NCBI GenBank assembly: GCA_043421945.1
Contig: JBHOGO010000139.1
Span: 1 to 6,016 of the forward strand
Direction of reading: 5' to 3'
Length of the DNA: 6,016 nt
Source: Thaumasiovibrio sp043421945
GTDB lineage: Bacteria; Pseudomonadota; Gammaproteobacteria; Enterobacterales; Vibrionaceae
A model generated the notes under the pieces. The model was given only the letters and a program-made list of their open reading frames with translations, had not been told where the DNA came from and did no database searches. Positions 1 through 5,843 of the stretch are shown piece by piece (position 1 is the stretch's first letter; every line of letters begins with the position of its first letter). The translations under genes were made by a program, and so were the position numbers.

Positions 1-1
1 G

Positions 2-58
2 AAGCCATCACTTAACATCACAAACACAGAAAAATCAGGATTGATGGCGATGGCTTAA
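2..58 (+). other. Possible 3' end of a plus-strand gene entering from the left (weak)
   Basis: One plus-strand frame is open from the left edge to a TAA at 56-58 and would give 18 C-terminal residues ending in GLMAMA. The fragment is too short to identify, and open frames of this length are common by chance. AAGCCATC at 2-9 and GATGGCTT at 49-56 form an inverted repeat around the stretch, which may explain the sequence without any coding. It could equally be intergenic DNA or the far end of something on the other strand. Confidence 0.15.
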
Positions 59-76
59 ACCGATCTCAGGTTAATT

Positions 77-208
77 AATACCAATGCACTATGCCGCCAG
101 CTAGCCACAGCTGGCGGTTAGGGGAACAGCGTGAGTCAAATGGGGATTTCGCGTTCAGGATTTCAAGATCACCACAGACTGAAACCAGTGTATGCTTCAC
201 TTGGTATT
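77..208. repeat. Candidate small dispersed repeat (MITE-like) bounded by inverted AATACCAA
   Basis: AATACCAA at 77-84 is matched by its exact reverse complement TTGGTATT at 201-208, enclosing 132 bp that includes a perfect 9-bp GC-rich hairpin (94-117). The match is 8 bp with little similarity further in, and I see no clear flanking target duplication. From memory, intergenic repeats with AATACCAAT/ATTGGTATT ends are frequent in Vibrionaceae and Shewanella genomes; that recollection was not checked. No transposase is present, so the element would be non-autonomous. Two 8-mers in inverted orientation could also be coincidence. Confidence 0.3.
94..117. other. Perfect GC-rich hairpin, 9-bp stem
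   Basis: CCGCCAGCT (94-102) and AGCTGGCGG (109-117) pair perfectly around the 6-nt loop AGCCAC. Neither strand has a T tract immediately after the stem, so a standard intrinsic terminator is not supported. It could end transcription weakly for the DMT gene reading leftwards or for a plus-strand gene ending near 58. It could also be the structural core of the repeat proposed at 77-208. Confidence 0.5.
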
Positions 209-229
209 GATGCAAGTGGTTATCATTAA
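131..229 (+). CDS. Possible small protein of 32 residues (hypothetical)
   Basis: A GTG at 131 is preceded by GGGGA at 121-125 with 5-nt spacing, the best-looking ribosome binding site in this part of the window. The frame runs 32 codons to TAA at 227-229, with a second possible start (ATG) at codon 4. A TAG at 119-121 closes the frame upstream. The product is basic and histidine-rich in its middle (GFQDHHRLKP), has no signal peptide or membrane segment, and I do not recognise it. Its end overlaps the stop codon of the convergent DMT gene by a few bases. A competing 39-codon frame (ATG at 91, TGA at 208-210) covers much of the same DNA, so both may be non-coding. Confidence 0.2.
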   Translation: MSQMGISRSGFQDHHRLKPVYASLGIDASGYH

Positions 230-1137
230 GATTTAAGTATTAAGCTGGTGCCTAACACTGCTAGCAATGCACCTAGCCACGAGAGTAGGTTGGGGCGTTG
301 ACGAGTGAAGGCCCACATTAATGGCAATATCATAATTGGGGTCGTTGATGATAGCAGTCCCACCATCCCTACATCTCCCTTACTCAATGCGACCATGATC
401 AACGTCATGCCAACCCCCATGGCTAAAAACCCATTGATGGCAACTTGTCCCAGTATCGACCAATTGATGGGGTTATTGGCTTTAGCAATACGCATGCCAC
501 TCCATAGAATGATGCAGTGAGCGGTAAGTGCTGTTGCCATGCGAACAGCGGAGGCTGCCACAGGGTCAGCCCCACTGTTCATGACGGGTTTGGCGATAAT
601 GGCGCCGACGGATTGGCAGAATGCTGCCGTTAGCCCTAGCGCAATCGCTATCCAAAGGCTTCCATTGATACTCTCCCAACTGTGGGTATTTTTGCCTTGC
701 CCAAAAAAAACCGCTAAGAGCACGCCAGAAAAAACCAATACAGCCCCGACAAGTTTCCATCCCAATAATTGTTCATTGAAAAGCCAAACACCTAAAATGG
801 CAGAAAAGACGGCATGGCAAGAAAAAAGCAGTCCAGCTCGGCGTGGTCCTATACGATTGAAGCAAGCAAAAAGGGCTGTGTCACCAATAAAGATGCCGAT
901 CAGGCCAGAGAGCATCATGATCATATAGTGATGCGTTGGCAGTGTTTCCCAAGTGCCTGTGACGGTTGCAGCGCTGCCGAGTAGGGCGGTGACGCATGCC
1001 ATTCTCCAGCGGCTATAGGCAAATGTACCTAGGTGCCTTGCTGGAGTGACGGAAATCATGGAGCTTATTGCCCATAACAATGCGGCGAGTAGCGCCAACC
1101 ATTCATACCCTATAGCCATTGTTTGCAGAGAAGCCAT
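226..1137 (-). CDS. DMT-superfamily permease with two EamA domains
   Basis: A predicted inner-membrane transporter of the drug/metabolite transporter superfamily; the substrate is unknown. The 303 residues are almost entirely hydrophobic and fit about ten transmembrane helices in two homologous halves, roughly residues 12-146 and 158-300. This is the duplicated EamA arrangement, and the length is typical of the family. The first half has the family-like stretch NRIGPRRAGLLFS (94-106) followed by a helix ending FNEQL (120-124). The second has ALSKGDVGMVGLLSSTTPI (250-268) at the equivalent place. The ATG at 1137 is preceded immediately by an in-frame TAG, so the frame cannot extend. No Shine-Dalgarno sequence is visible there or before Met7 (codon at 1119), which is the alternative start and gives a more usual short N-terminus before the first helix. 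Probably transcribed alone, since 304 bp separate it from the DASS gene. Family call is firm, function open. Confidence 0.88.
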   Translation of the reverse strand: MASLQTMAIGYEWLALLAALLWAISSMISVTPARHLGTFAYSRWRMACVTALLGSAATVTGTWETLPTHHYMIMMLSGLIGIFIGDTALFACFNRIGPRRAGLLFSCHAVFSAILGVWLFNEQLLGWKLVGAVLVFSGVLLAVFFGQGKNTHSWESINGSLWIAIALGLTAAFCQSVGAIIAKPVMNSGADPVAASAVRMATALTAHCIILWSGMRIAKANNPINWSILGQVAINGFLAMGVGMTLIMVALSKGDVGMVGLLSSTTPIMILPLMWAFTRQRPNLLSWLGALLAVLGTSLILKS

Positions 1138-1145
1138 CTAAAAGA

Positions 1146-1160
1146 AGTGTGGCCAACACT
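1146..1160. promoter_or_regulatory. Operator-like dyad just upstream of the DMT gene
   Basis: AGTGT (1146-1150) and ACACT (1156-1160) form a perfect 5-bp dyad around 5 bases, beginning 8 bases upstream of the ATG at 1137. It could be a repressor site or, in the mRNA, a small stem-loop next to the start codon. No regulator gene is nearby to link it to, and a dyad this short occurs fairly often by chance. Confidence 0.25.
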
Positions 1161-1204
1161 ATGCATCAGATAAGAAAGAGTCTGCAAGTAAGAATATCAT
1201 CAAC

Positions 1205-1259
1205 AAAGAAGCCCCTTATGCCGAGAGTCTTGTATTAAAGTACTCGGGCATAAAGGGCT
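1205..1259 (-). terminator. Large imperfect hairpin, probable terminator of the DASS gene
   Basis: AGCCC (1210-1214) pairs with GGGCT (1255-1259). After one mismatch, TTATGCC (1216-1222) pairs with GGCATAA (1247-1253), and GAG (1223-1225) pairs with CTC (1243-1245) past a single bulged base. On the minus strand the stem is followed by TTCTTTGTTG, a moderately T-rich tail, while the plus strand has no such tail. That orientation suits ending transcripts of the DASS gene, about 180 nt after its stop. The long loop and broken T run make it less than ideal, and it could instead be a processed 3' structure. Confidence 0.45.
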
Positions 1260-1288
1260 ACCTTTCATCTATCTACGTTACTTTTCCG

Positions 1289-1315
1289 GTCACTTTCTAC
1301 TTCAGTCACTTTCTA
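1289..1315. repeat. Short direct repeat, GTCACTTTCTA twice
   Basis: GTCACTTTCTA occurs at 1289-1299 and again at 1305-1315, a period of 16 bp. Related strings lie near 1278 (GTTACTTTTCC) and 1346 (TGACTTTTCTA). The plus strand is pyrimidine-rich across the whole stretch. The rest of the 304-bp gap at 1138-1441 shows no convincing gene; the frames starting at minus-strand ATGs are 4 to 22 codons long. Confidence 0.5.
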
Positions 1316-1441
1316 TTCTGGTTATTCCTTTTCCATTTACCGAAATGACTTTTCTATCAGTACTACTCCTTGCCACACTCCCTGTCAGGAGGTTTCACGG
1401 TTGTGCTGTGACATTAGTGGCAGTGCTAGAGCCCGCTGATA

Positions 1442-2848
1442 TTAGGTCAGCAAAAATGCAGCAGCATAAACAATACACAGGCCAACAACCCCAATGATCA
1501 GGCCTGTTTTAGCCATATCCTTACTTTCAATAAGGCCAGTTGAATAGGCCAATGAATTGGGAGGGGTAGAAACAGGTAAGATCATACCCAGTGACGCCGA
1601 GAAGGCGACGACGACTAAGACGCCCTTTAGCCCACCAATGCTCGCGAGAGATTCCATCGAAGCCGCAACAGCCGCTGCAATAGGCACGAGTAAGTTAGCG
1701 GTAGCTGTGTTTGACATGAAGTTAGCCATTAACCAGCAGATAATCGATAAAGTCAGCACGACGGCAATCGGTGATAGGCTATCGTAGTCGATGGCATGAG
1801 CAAGCGCTTCAGCTAACCCTGTTTTTCCAAGGGCCATACCTATCGCAATACCACCTGCAACGAGCCATAGCACATCCCAGTTGATGAGTTTTAGTTCATC
1901 TTTTCCCATGATCCCCGTGAGTGTAAAGGCGGCAAGAGGGAGTACAGAGACGACATAGACATTCATCCCGTGCAGCGATGTTGTCATCCAGAGTAAGATC
2001 GTTGCTGCAAACGTGACGTAAACCACCATAGCACGCCAACCTTTTTGGAAAGATCCTTCGAGGTTTAGCTCTATCTTATCCATTGTGGTTGGGAAGAGTT
2101 TCTGTAAAAGCCACCACGCAAACGCCAGCTGTATGATGACAAAAGGAAGGCCCATCATCATCCACTCCATGAAGGTGATAGCGTGTTCACCTTCGAGATA
2201 TTGCAATGCGATGGCGTTCGGAGGTGTACCGATAGGGGTCGCAATACCACCTGTATTTGCGGCAATAGGCACACATAAGACGAGCGCCTTTATGCCGGTA
2301 TCCCCTTTCGGTACAGAAGCAACAATAGGGCCTAGTAACGCTAACATCATTACTGTTGTTGCTGTGTTAGACATGAACATGGAGAACACAGCGGTGATCA
2401 GCATAAGCCCTAACATGATGAATCGAGGCTGTGTGCCAAAGGGTCTTAAGAGCACGCGGGCGAGGTTGTTATCCAATTCGTAGCGTGATGCCGCGATGGC
2501 TAAGGCAAATCCCCCCATAAACAGAATAATTATCGGGGAAGAGAAGGCGTTGAGGATATCGGTGTACTTGAGTAAGACCTCTCCTTCTCCATGCGGCTGT
2601 AGCCGTGTAATGCCGCTATCTGAGATCAGTACGAGTTGTAAAATGATGATCAAGATCGAGGTAGCAAAAACAGGGACGGGTTCAAGAACCCAAAGTAATG
2701 CTGCGAGGGTGAATATAGCAAGTAGGCGATGTTGAACAATAGTTAGGCCTTCAATAGGTATGACGCTGGTAGGAATAGCAAGGATGAGCAATGGTATTCC
2801 AAAAGCAATCAATAACCGAATGACGGTTTGTATCGATATTCTAGTCAT
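1442..2848 (-). CDS. DASS/SLC13-family sodium:anion symporter
   Basis: A predicted inner-membrane carrier that uses the sodium gradient to import an anion. The family takes C4-dicarboxylates, citrate or sulfate, and the sequence alone does not settle which. At 468 residues it is close in length to the structurally known Vibrio cholerae INDY protein. Both halves carry the paired signatures that form the substrate and sodium sites: SNT at 160-162 and 379-381, and TPPN at 208-211 and 428-431. LEPVPVFATSIL (55-66) matches the conserved early region of the family. Hydrophobic segments fill the rest apart from a polar stretch near 252-270. An in-frame TAA shortly upstream leaves the ATG at 2848 as the first ATG, but no Shine-Dalgarno sequence precedes it; a CTG lies two codons earlier. 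The psd terminator upstream and the dyad at 2859-2887 suggest an independent, regulated unit. In E. coli psd is followed by the channel gene mscM, so the gene after psd differs here. Confidence 0.9.
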   Translation of the reverse strand: MTRISIQTVIRLLIAFGIPLLILAIPTSVIPIEGLTIVQHRLLAIFTLAALLWVLEPVPVFATSILIIILQLVLISDSGITRLQPHGEGEVLLKYTDILNAFSSPIIILFMGGFALAIAASRYELDNNLARVLLRPFGTQPRFIMLGLMLITAVFSMFMSNTATTVMMLALLGPIVASVPKGDTGIKALVLCVPIAANTGGIATPIGTPPNAIALQYLEGEHAITFMEWMMMGLPFVIIQLAFAWWLLQKLFPTTMDKIELNLEGSFQKGWRAMVVYVTFAATILLWMTTSLHGMNVYVVSVLPLAAFTLTGIMGKDELKLINWDVLWLVAGGIAIGMALGKTGLAEALAHAIDYDSLSPIAVVLTLSIICWLMANFMSNTATANLLVPIAAAVAASMESLASIGGLKGVLVVVAFSASLGMILPVSTPPNSLAYSTGLIESKDMAKTGLIIGVVGLCIVYAAAFLLT

Positions 2849-2858
2849 AGGCAGAGGT

Positions 2859-2887
2859 CTGATTTAATTGTGAAAACTGTAAATCAG
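2859..2887. promoter_or_regulatory. Perfect 8-bp dyad before the DASS gene, candidate operator or leader hairpin
   Basis: CTGATTTA (2859-2866) and TAAATCAG (2880-2887) are exact reverse complements separated by 13 bases, and the inner edge lies 10 bases upstream of the ATG at 2848. The arrangement fits binding of a dimeric repressor or activator. If transcribed, it would form an AT-rich stem-loop next to a start codon that lacks a visible ribosome binding site. I could not assign convincing -35 and -10 hexamers in the 90 bp upstream of the gene. Confidence 0.4.
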
Positions 2888-2937
2888 CATACCTATTTTC
2901 GTGAAATCTTGGCTCGACTACATCAATGTTACGATCT

Positions 2938-2961
2938 AAAACGGGGTCTAAAAGACCCCGT
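2938..2961 (-). terminator. psd: Intrinsic terminator of psd
   Basis: ACGGGGTCT (2941-2949) pairs perfectly with AGACCCCGT (2953-2961) around a 3-nt loop. Read on the minus strand, the GC-rich stem is followed by TTTTAGATC, a short T tract. It lies about 55 nt after the psd stop and separates psd from the DASS gene. The plus strand has no T tract after the stem, so the element acts in the psd direction. Confidence 0.8.
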
Positions 2962-3014
2962 CACGTCACAATTTTAACAAAAAGCATCCAACCTGATTTG
3001 TCCGATAGATAGGA

Positions 3015-3890
3015 TTAATCGTTCGACTGGAATTGTCCATAAACCTCACCCATACGAGTGATGCTATTGATATCGACAGCATTATCAAATGCCATCATCT
3101 CTTTCGGGAAGAGGTTAATGACGGTTGAGCCTAATTTAAAGCGGCCCATTTCATCGCCTTTTGCTAATTTAATCGATTCTGGTCCTTCTGCTGGGTAATC
3201 CCAGCGACGAATCATTGGCCCTGTTGGCGGTGTAACGGTACCAGCCCATACGGTCTCGATACTGCCGACAATGGTAGCGCCAACAAGGATTTGTACCATT
3301 GGGCCATGTGGTGTGTCGAACACGCATACAACACGTTCATTTCGAGCAAAAAGGTTTGGAACATTTTCTGCGGTTAAAGGGTTAACAGAAAATAGGTCGC
3401 CAGGGACGTAGGTCATTTGACGAAGGACGCCATCACAAGGCATGTGAACGCGGTGGTAATCACGAGGAGAGAGGTACAAGGTTGCAAACTCGCCATCCGT
3501 AAATTGAGCGGCGAGTTTTTTATTTCCACCGACTAATTCGCACACATCATAGGTGTGTCCCTTCGCTTGGATTAGTTGGTCTGCTTCAATTTTACCAAAT
3601 TGGCTAACACAAGCATCTGCAGGGAAACAAAGCGCTTTCTCGTCCTCATTGATTGGGCGTGCACCCTCTTTGAGTTCACGGACAAAGAATTGGTTAAACG
3701 TGGGATAGAAAGCAGGGTCTGAGTTAGCAGCCTCACTCATATCAATCTTATATTGACCAATAAAGGCTTTGATAATCGTGGTGGTGATCGCGCCACCTTC
3801 CCATGCCGCGATTTTACCGACTAATCGGGTAACGGCATGCTTTGGAAGAATGTACTGGAAAGATATTTTTAAATTATCGATGACTGACAT
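3015..3890 (-). CDS. psd: Phosphatidylserine decarboxylase proenzyme
   Basis: Catalyses decarboxylation of phosphatidylserine to phosphatidylethanolamine, the last step of synthesis of the main membrane phospholipid, at the inner membrane. The enzyme is made as a proenzyme that cuts itself in the LGST motif, here residues 253-256. Cleavage before Ser255 turns that serine into the pyruvoyl cofactor, giving a beta chain of about 254 residues and an alpha chain of 37. Other conserved blocks are FFVRELK (68-74), FPAD (89-92) and SPRDYHRVHMP (141-151). By homology to E. coli (Asp90, His147, Ser254) the self-processing residues should be Asp92, His149 and Ser255. The length of 291 is shorter than the 322 of E. 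coli, mostly at the C-terminus after the conserved core. The ATG at 3890 has a weak AAGAGA about 11 nt upstream. psd follows rsgA on the same strand across 249 bp, as in E. coli but with a wider gap, and ends at the terminator at 2938-2961. Confidence 0.97.
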   Translation of the reverse strand: MSVIDNLKISFQYILPKHAVTRLVGKIAAWEGGAITTTIIKAFIGQYKIDMSEAANSDPAFYPTFNQFFVRELKEGARPINEDEKALCFPADACVSQFGKIEADQLIQAKGHTYDVCELVGGNKKLAAQFTDGEFATLYLSPRDYHRVHMPCDGVLRQMTYVPGDLFSVNPLTAENVPNLFARNERVVCVFDTPHGPMVQILVGATIVGSIETVWAGTVTPPTGPMIRRWDYPAEGPESIKLAKGDEMGRFKLGSTVINLFPKEMMAFDNAVDINSITRMGEVYGQFQSND

Positions 3891-3982
3891 GGTGAATTAG
3901 TTCTCTTCGAGCCTGGTGTGCGGCGTTATTACACGGGATTAATGGCCTGCATACTACCTTAGCAAGCGAGGAAAGTCAGTGC

Positions 3983-3996
3983 TTCAGGTGCCTGAA
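3983..3996. promoter_or_regulatory. Compact dyad in the rsgA-psd gap
   Basis: TTCAGG (3983-3988) and CCTGAA (3991-3996) are perfect inverted arms with 2 bases between them, 92 bp upstream of the psd start. Position and symmetry suit a regulator binding site at a psd promoter. I found no strong sigma-70 hexamer pair and no clear sigma-E promoter in this gap, so the role is only suggested. Confidence 0.3.
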
Positions 3997-4066
3997 TGAT
4001 AGATGGTACCAGAGTCTTTAAAGGGGGAGGCGAGCTTAAAAGTGAGTTTGGTTGGGTTTCGTGAAG

Positions 4067-4124
4067 CTCTCGTTGTCCGCGAGAGACTCTTTCAATCAAG
4101 GGTGCCGTGGTGACACCCTTGATT
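4067..4124. other. Two consecutive hairpins after rsgA
   Basis: AATCAAGGGTG (4094-4104) pairs perfectly with CACCCTTGATT (4114-4124), an 11-bp stem with a 9-nt loop, 15 nt beyond the rsgA stop. A second stem pairs CTCTCG (4067-4072) with CGAGAG (4080-4085). On the minus strand neither is followed by a T tract, so strong intrinsic termination of rsgA is unlikely. They may protect the rsgA 3' end, mark an RNA processing point, or allow partial readthrough into psd. The 249-bp gap at 3891-4139 holds these hairpins and the dyad at 3983-3996, with no convincing gene. Confidence 0.55.
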
Positions 4125-4139
4125 CTTGATTCTAGCTTT

Positions 4140-5192
4140 TTATTCAGGCTTATGGCGTGAAAAGTTTCGGTTCGCCTTCATCTCATCCATGCTATCAACG
4201 ATTTTATGGTAGCTCGTGAAGCGAGTTTGCGAAATTTTACCTTCTTGCGTTGCTTCTCGTAGCAGGCAGCCTGGGTCGTCTTTATGTTTACAGTCTCTAA
4301 ACTTACAGCCACCTAAGAAGTCTCGGAATTCGACAAATGCTTCGGTAACTTGGTCTTTTTCTAAATGCCAAAGACCAAATTCACGCACGCCTGGGGAGTC
4401 GATCAGTTTCCCCCCGCGAGGGAAGTGATAAAGACGAGATGCTGTTGTGGTGTGTTGGCCTAAGCCAGAGTTCGTTGAGACAGCCCCGACATCGGCATCG
4501 ACTGATGGGATAAGCTCATTGACCATGCTCGATTTTCCGACACCAGACTGACCAACGAAGATATTGATGTGACCTTTCAAGGCCTCTTGCAGCTCATCCA
4601 TCCCTTCATTTGTTTCAGAGCTCACCATTAAGACGCGGTAGCCAATATCTTCGTATATGGATAGCTTCTTCTGAATGTCTGCTTTGTCGCCATCAGGAAT
4701 CAAGTCAACTTTGTTCAATACCACTAATGGTGCGATACCGACTGTTTCTGATGCCACTAGATAGCGGTCAATAATGTTCAGAGACAGCTCAGGTAAAATA
4801 GCGGAGACGATGACGATTTGATCGACATTGGCTGCGATAGGCTTAACACCGTCGTAGTAGTCAGGACGAGTGAGCATGGACTCGCGTTCATGAACGGCCT
4901 CTACTACGCCTGCAATTCCTTGAAGGGTTTCGATACCAGGACGCCAAACAACTTTGTCACCAGAGACTAAACTACGAATACTACGTCGTAAATTACAGCG
5001 CTGGATTTCACCCGTCACGCTGTCCTCAATATCGGCATGTTGACCGAAACGAGTAATGACCAACCCTTCACGGGCGGCTTCTAGTAGTGATTCATCCCAC
5101 TGAACGTCATCTTGTTGACGTTGTAAGCGTTTGTTTTGGTTAGAGCGAACTCGACGGCTCTGCCCTTTGGTCAATTTTTTCTTTTTTGCCAC
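4140..5192 (-). CDS. rsgA: Small-ribosomal-subunit biogenesis GTPase RsgA
   Basis: A circularly permuted GTPase that binds the late 30S ribosomal subunit, checks its maturation and hydrolyses GTP on release. The order of motifs shows the permutation: G4 NKVD (160-163), then the P-loop GQSGVGKSS (214-222), then G3 DSPG (265-268), with the GLGQHTTT switch region at 243-250. An N-terminal OB-fold covers roughly residues 42-108. The C-terminal zinc knuckle has all its ligands: Cys296, Cys301, His303 and Cys309. The first 25 residues are lysine- and arginine-rich, typical of vibrio RsgA. The length of 350 matches the family (E. coli 350). The start is a GTG at 5192: the frame upstream has no ATG before an in-frame TGA ten codons earlier, and homologues begin at this residue. 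The ribosome binding site is weak. A short frame (5171-5242) overlaps the start and could couple translation. Divergent from orn by 78 bp. Confidence 0.97.
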   Translation of the reverse strand: MAKKKKLTKGQSRRVRSNQNKRLQRQQDDVQWDESLLEAAREGLVITRFGQHADIEDSVTGEIQRCNLRRSIRSLVSGDKVVWRPGIETLQGIAGVVEAVHERESMLTRPDYYDGVKPIAANVDQIVIVSAILPELSLNIIDRYLVASETVGIAPLVVLNKVDLIPDGDKADIQKKLSIYEDIGYRVLMVSSETNEGMDELQEALKGHINIFVGQSGVGKSSMVNELIPSVDADVGAVSTNSGLGQHTTTASRLYHFPRGGKLIDSPGVREFGLWHLEKDQVTEAFVEFRDFLGGCKFRDCKHKDDPGCLLREATQEGKISQTRFTSYHKIVDSMDEMKANRNFSRHKPE

Positions 5193-5242
5193 AATTTGAT
5201 CATCTGTTGTTTGGCTTTCGCTTCAAGCTCGGTATCATACAT
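5171..5242 (-). CDS. Possible 23-codon upstream ORF overlapping the rsgA start
   Basis: An ATG at 5242 opens 23 codons ending in TGA at 5171-5173, with a second ATG at codon 14. The product would be charged and helix-forming, from MYDTELEAKAK to QKRKN at the end. It is +1 relative to rsgA and ends about 20 bases inside that gene. No Shine-Dalgarno sequence precedes the ATG. A possible -10 (TATTAT, 5254-5259 on this strand) would put the transcript start close to the ATG. Termination inside rsgA near its GTG, which is itself poorly equipped for initiation, would suit translational coupling. I do not recognise the peptide, and the frame may be accidental. Confidence 0.2.
   Translation of the reverse strand: MYDTELEAKAKQQMIKLWQKRKN
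5211..5238 (+). promoter_or_regulatory. orn: Candidate orn promoter
   Basis: TTGGCT (5211-5216) and TATCAT (5233-5238) have 16-bp spacing and would start the orn transcript near 5245, leaving a leader of about 25 nt. The leader includes AGG at 5259-5261, 9 nt before the ATG. CATAAT at 5253-5258 is a competing -10 but lacks a matching -35. Confidence 0.4.
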
Positions 5243-5270
5243 GGTTTAGAAACATAATAGGCAAAATACG

Positions 5271-5816
5271 ATGACAATCAGCGATCAGAATTTAATTTGG
5301 ATAGACTTGGAAATGACCGGGTTGGATCCAGAAACGCATAAAATTATAGAGATCGCGACGATTGTTACCGATGCCGACTTAAACATTTTAGCTGAAGGTC
5401 CAGTACTTGCTATCCATCAGCCAGAAGCGGAATTAGCTAAAATGGATGAGTGGTGTACGACAACGCATACGGGAAGTGGGTTAGTTGAGAGAGTGAATAA
5501 CTCAACAGTGACACTCGAACAAGCCGAAAAAGAGACGATTGCCTTTTTGTCTCAGTGGATTGGGGCGGGCATTTCACCTATCTGTGGTAATAGTGTGGGG
5601 CAGGATCGTCGCTTCCTCTATAAGCAAATGCCAGATCTAGAGAAATACTTCCATTACCGTTATTTGGATGTCAGCACAGTAAAAGAGCTCGCTCGCCGAT
5701 GGAAGCCTGAGGTATTATCAGGATTCTCAAAGACAGGCTCTCACCTAGCATTAGATGATATTCGAGAGTCAATTGCTGAGTTAGCGCATTATCGTCAGCA
5801 TTTTTTCACGTTGTGA
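5271..5816 (+). CDS. orn: Oligoribonuclease, DEDDh 3'-5' exoribonuclease
   Basis: A cytoplasmic exonuclease that degrades RNA fragments of two to a few nucleotides to mononucleotides, the last step of mRNA decay, and clears pGpG left from cyclic-di-GMP breakdown. It is essential in E. coli. The catalytic metal ligands are all present: Asp12 and Glu14 in WIDLEMTGLD (10-19), Asp112 in GNSVGQDRRF (106-115), and His158 with Asp163 in the HxAxxD motif HLALDD (158-163). The length of 181 residues equals that of the E. coli enzyme, and the sequence is conserved from its first residues, which supports the ATG at 5271. The Shine-Dalgarno sequence is modest (AGG, 9 nt upstream). The gene is divergent from rsgA and followed by the tRNA-Gly gene, the same neighbourhood as in E. 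coli. Nothing is truncated or unusual. Confidence 0.98.
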   Translation: MTISDQNLIWIDLEMTGLDPETHKIIEIATIVTDADLNILAEGPVLAIHQPEAELAKMDEWCTTTHTGSGLVERVNNSTVTLEQAEKETIAFLSQWIGAGISPICGNSVGQDRRFLYKQMPDLEKYFHYRYLDVSTVKELARRWKPEVLSGFSKTGSHLALDDIRESIAELAHYRQHFFTL

Positions 5817-5825
5817 TGCTTTTTT
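5797..5825 (+). terminator. Weak candidate terminator at the end of orn
   Basis: AGCAT (5797-5801) pairs with ATGCT (5816-5820), and CAC/GTG can pair inside the loop past a T-rich bulge. Six T bases follow at 5820-5825. The stem overlaps the last orn codons. It is short and AT-rich, so termination is likely partial at best. The tRNA downstream has its own strong promoter in either case. Confidence 0.35.
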
Positions 5826-5843
5826 GTTCGAACTGACCTGCAT

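Noticed and set aside
94..117. Standard intrinsic terminator reading of the GC-rich hairpin
   Set aside because: No T tract follows on either strand, so it is listed only as a hairpin.
305..928. Plus-strand open frames of 71 and 129 codons and a minus-strand frame of 64 codons (566-760)
   Set aside because: They lie inside the DMT permease gene in other frames. Their products are low-complexity with no recognisable domain, and the permease frame is clearly the coding one.
1199..1268. 22-codon minus-strand frame through the large hairpin between the DASS and DMT genes
   Set aside because: It has no convincing ribosome binding site, and the hairpin accounts for the sequence better than coding does.
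1557..2735. Plus-strand open frames of 76, 132 and 79 codons
   Set aside because: They are antisense to the DASS gene, whose frame carries all family signatures. The antisense products have no recognisable motif.
4022..4113. AGGGGGAGG on the plus strand followed by a 23-codon frame from GTG at 4042 through the two hairpins, resembling a leader peptide with attenuator
   Set aside because: Spacing to the GTG is long, no plus-strand gene follows (only the antisense of rsgA), and the stem at 4094-4124 has no T tract directly after it.
4216..4428. Plus-strand open frame of 70 codons
   Set aside because: It is antisense to the zinc-knuckle and G3 region of rsgA, where the conserved protein explains the sequence.
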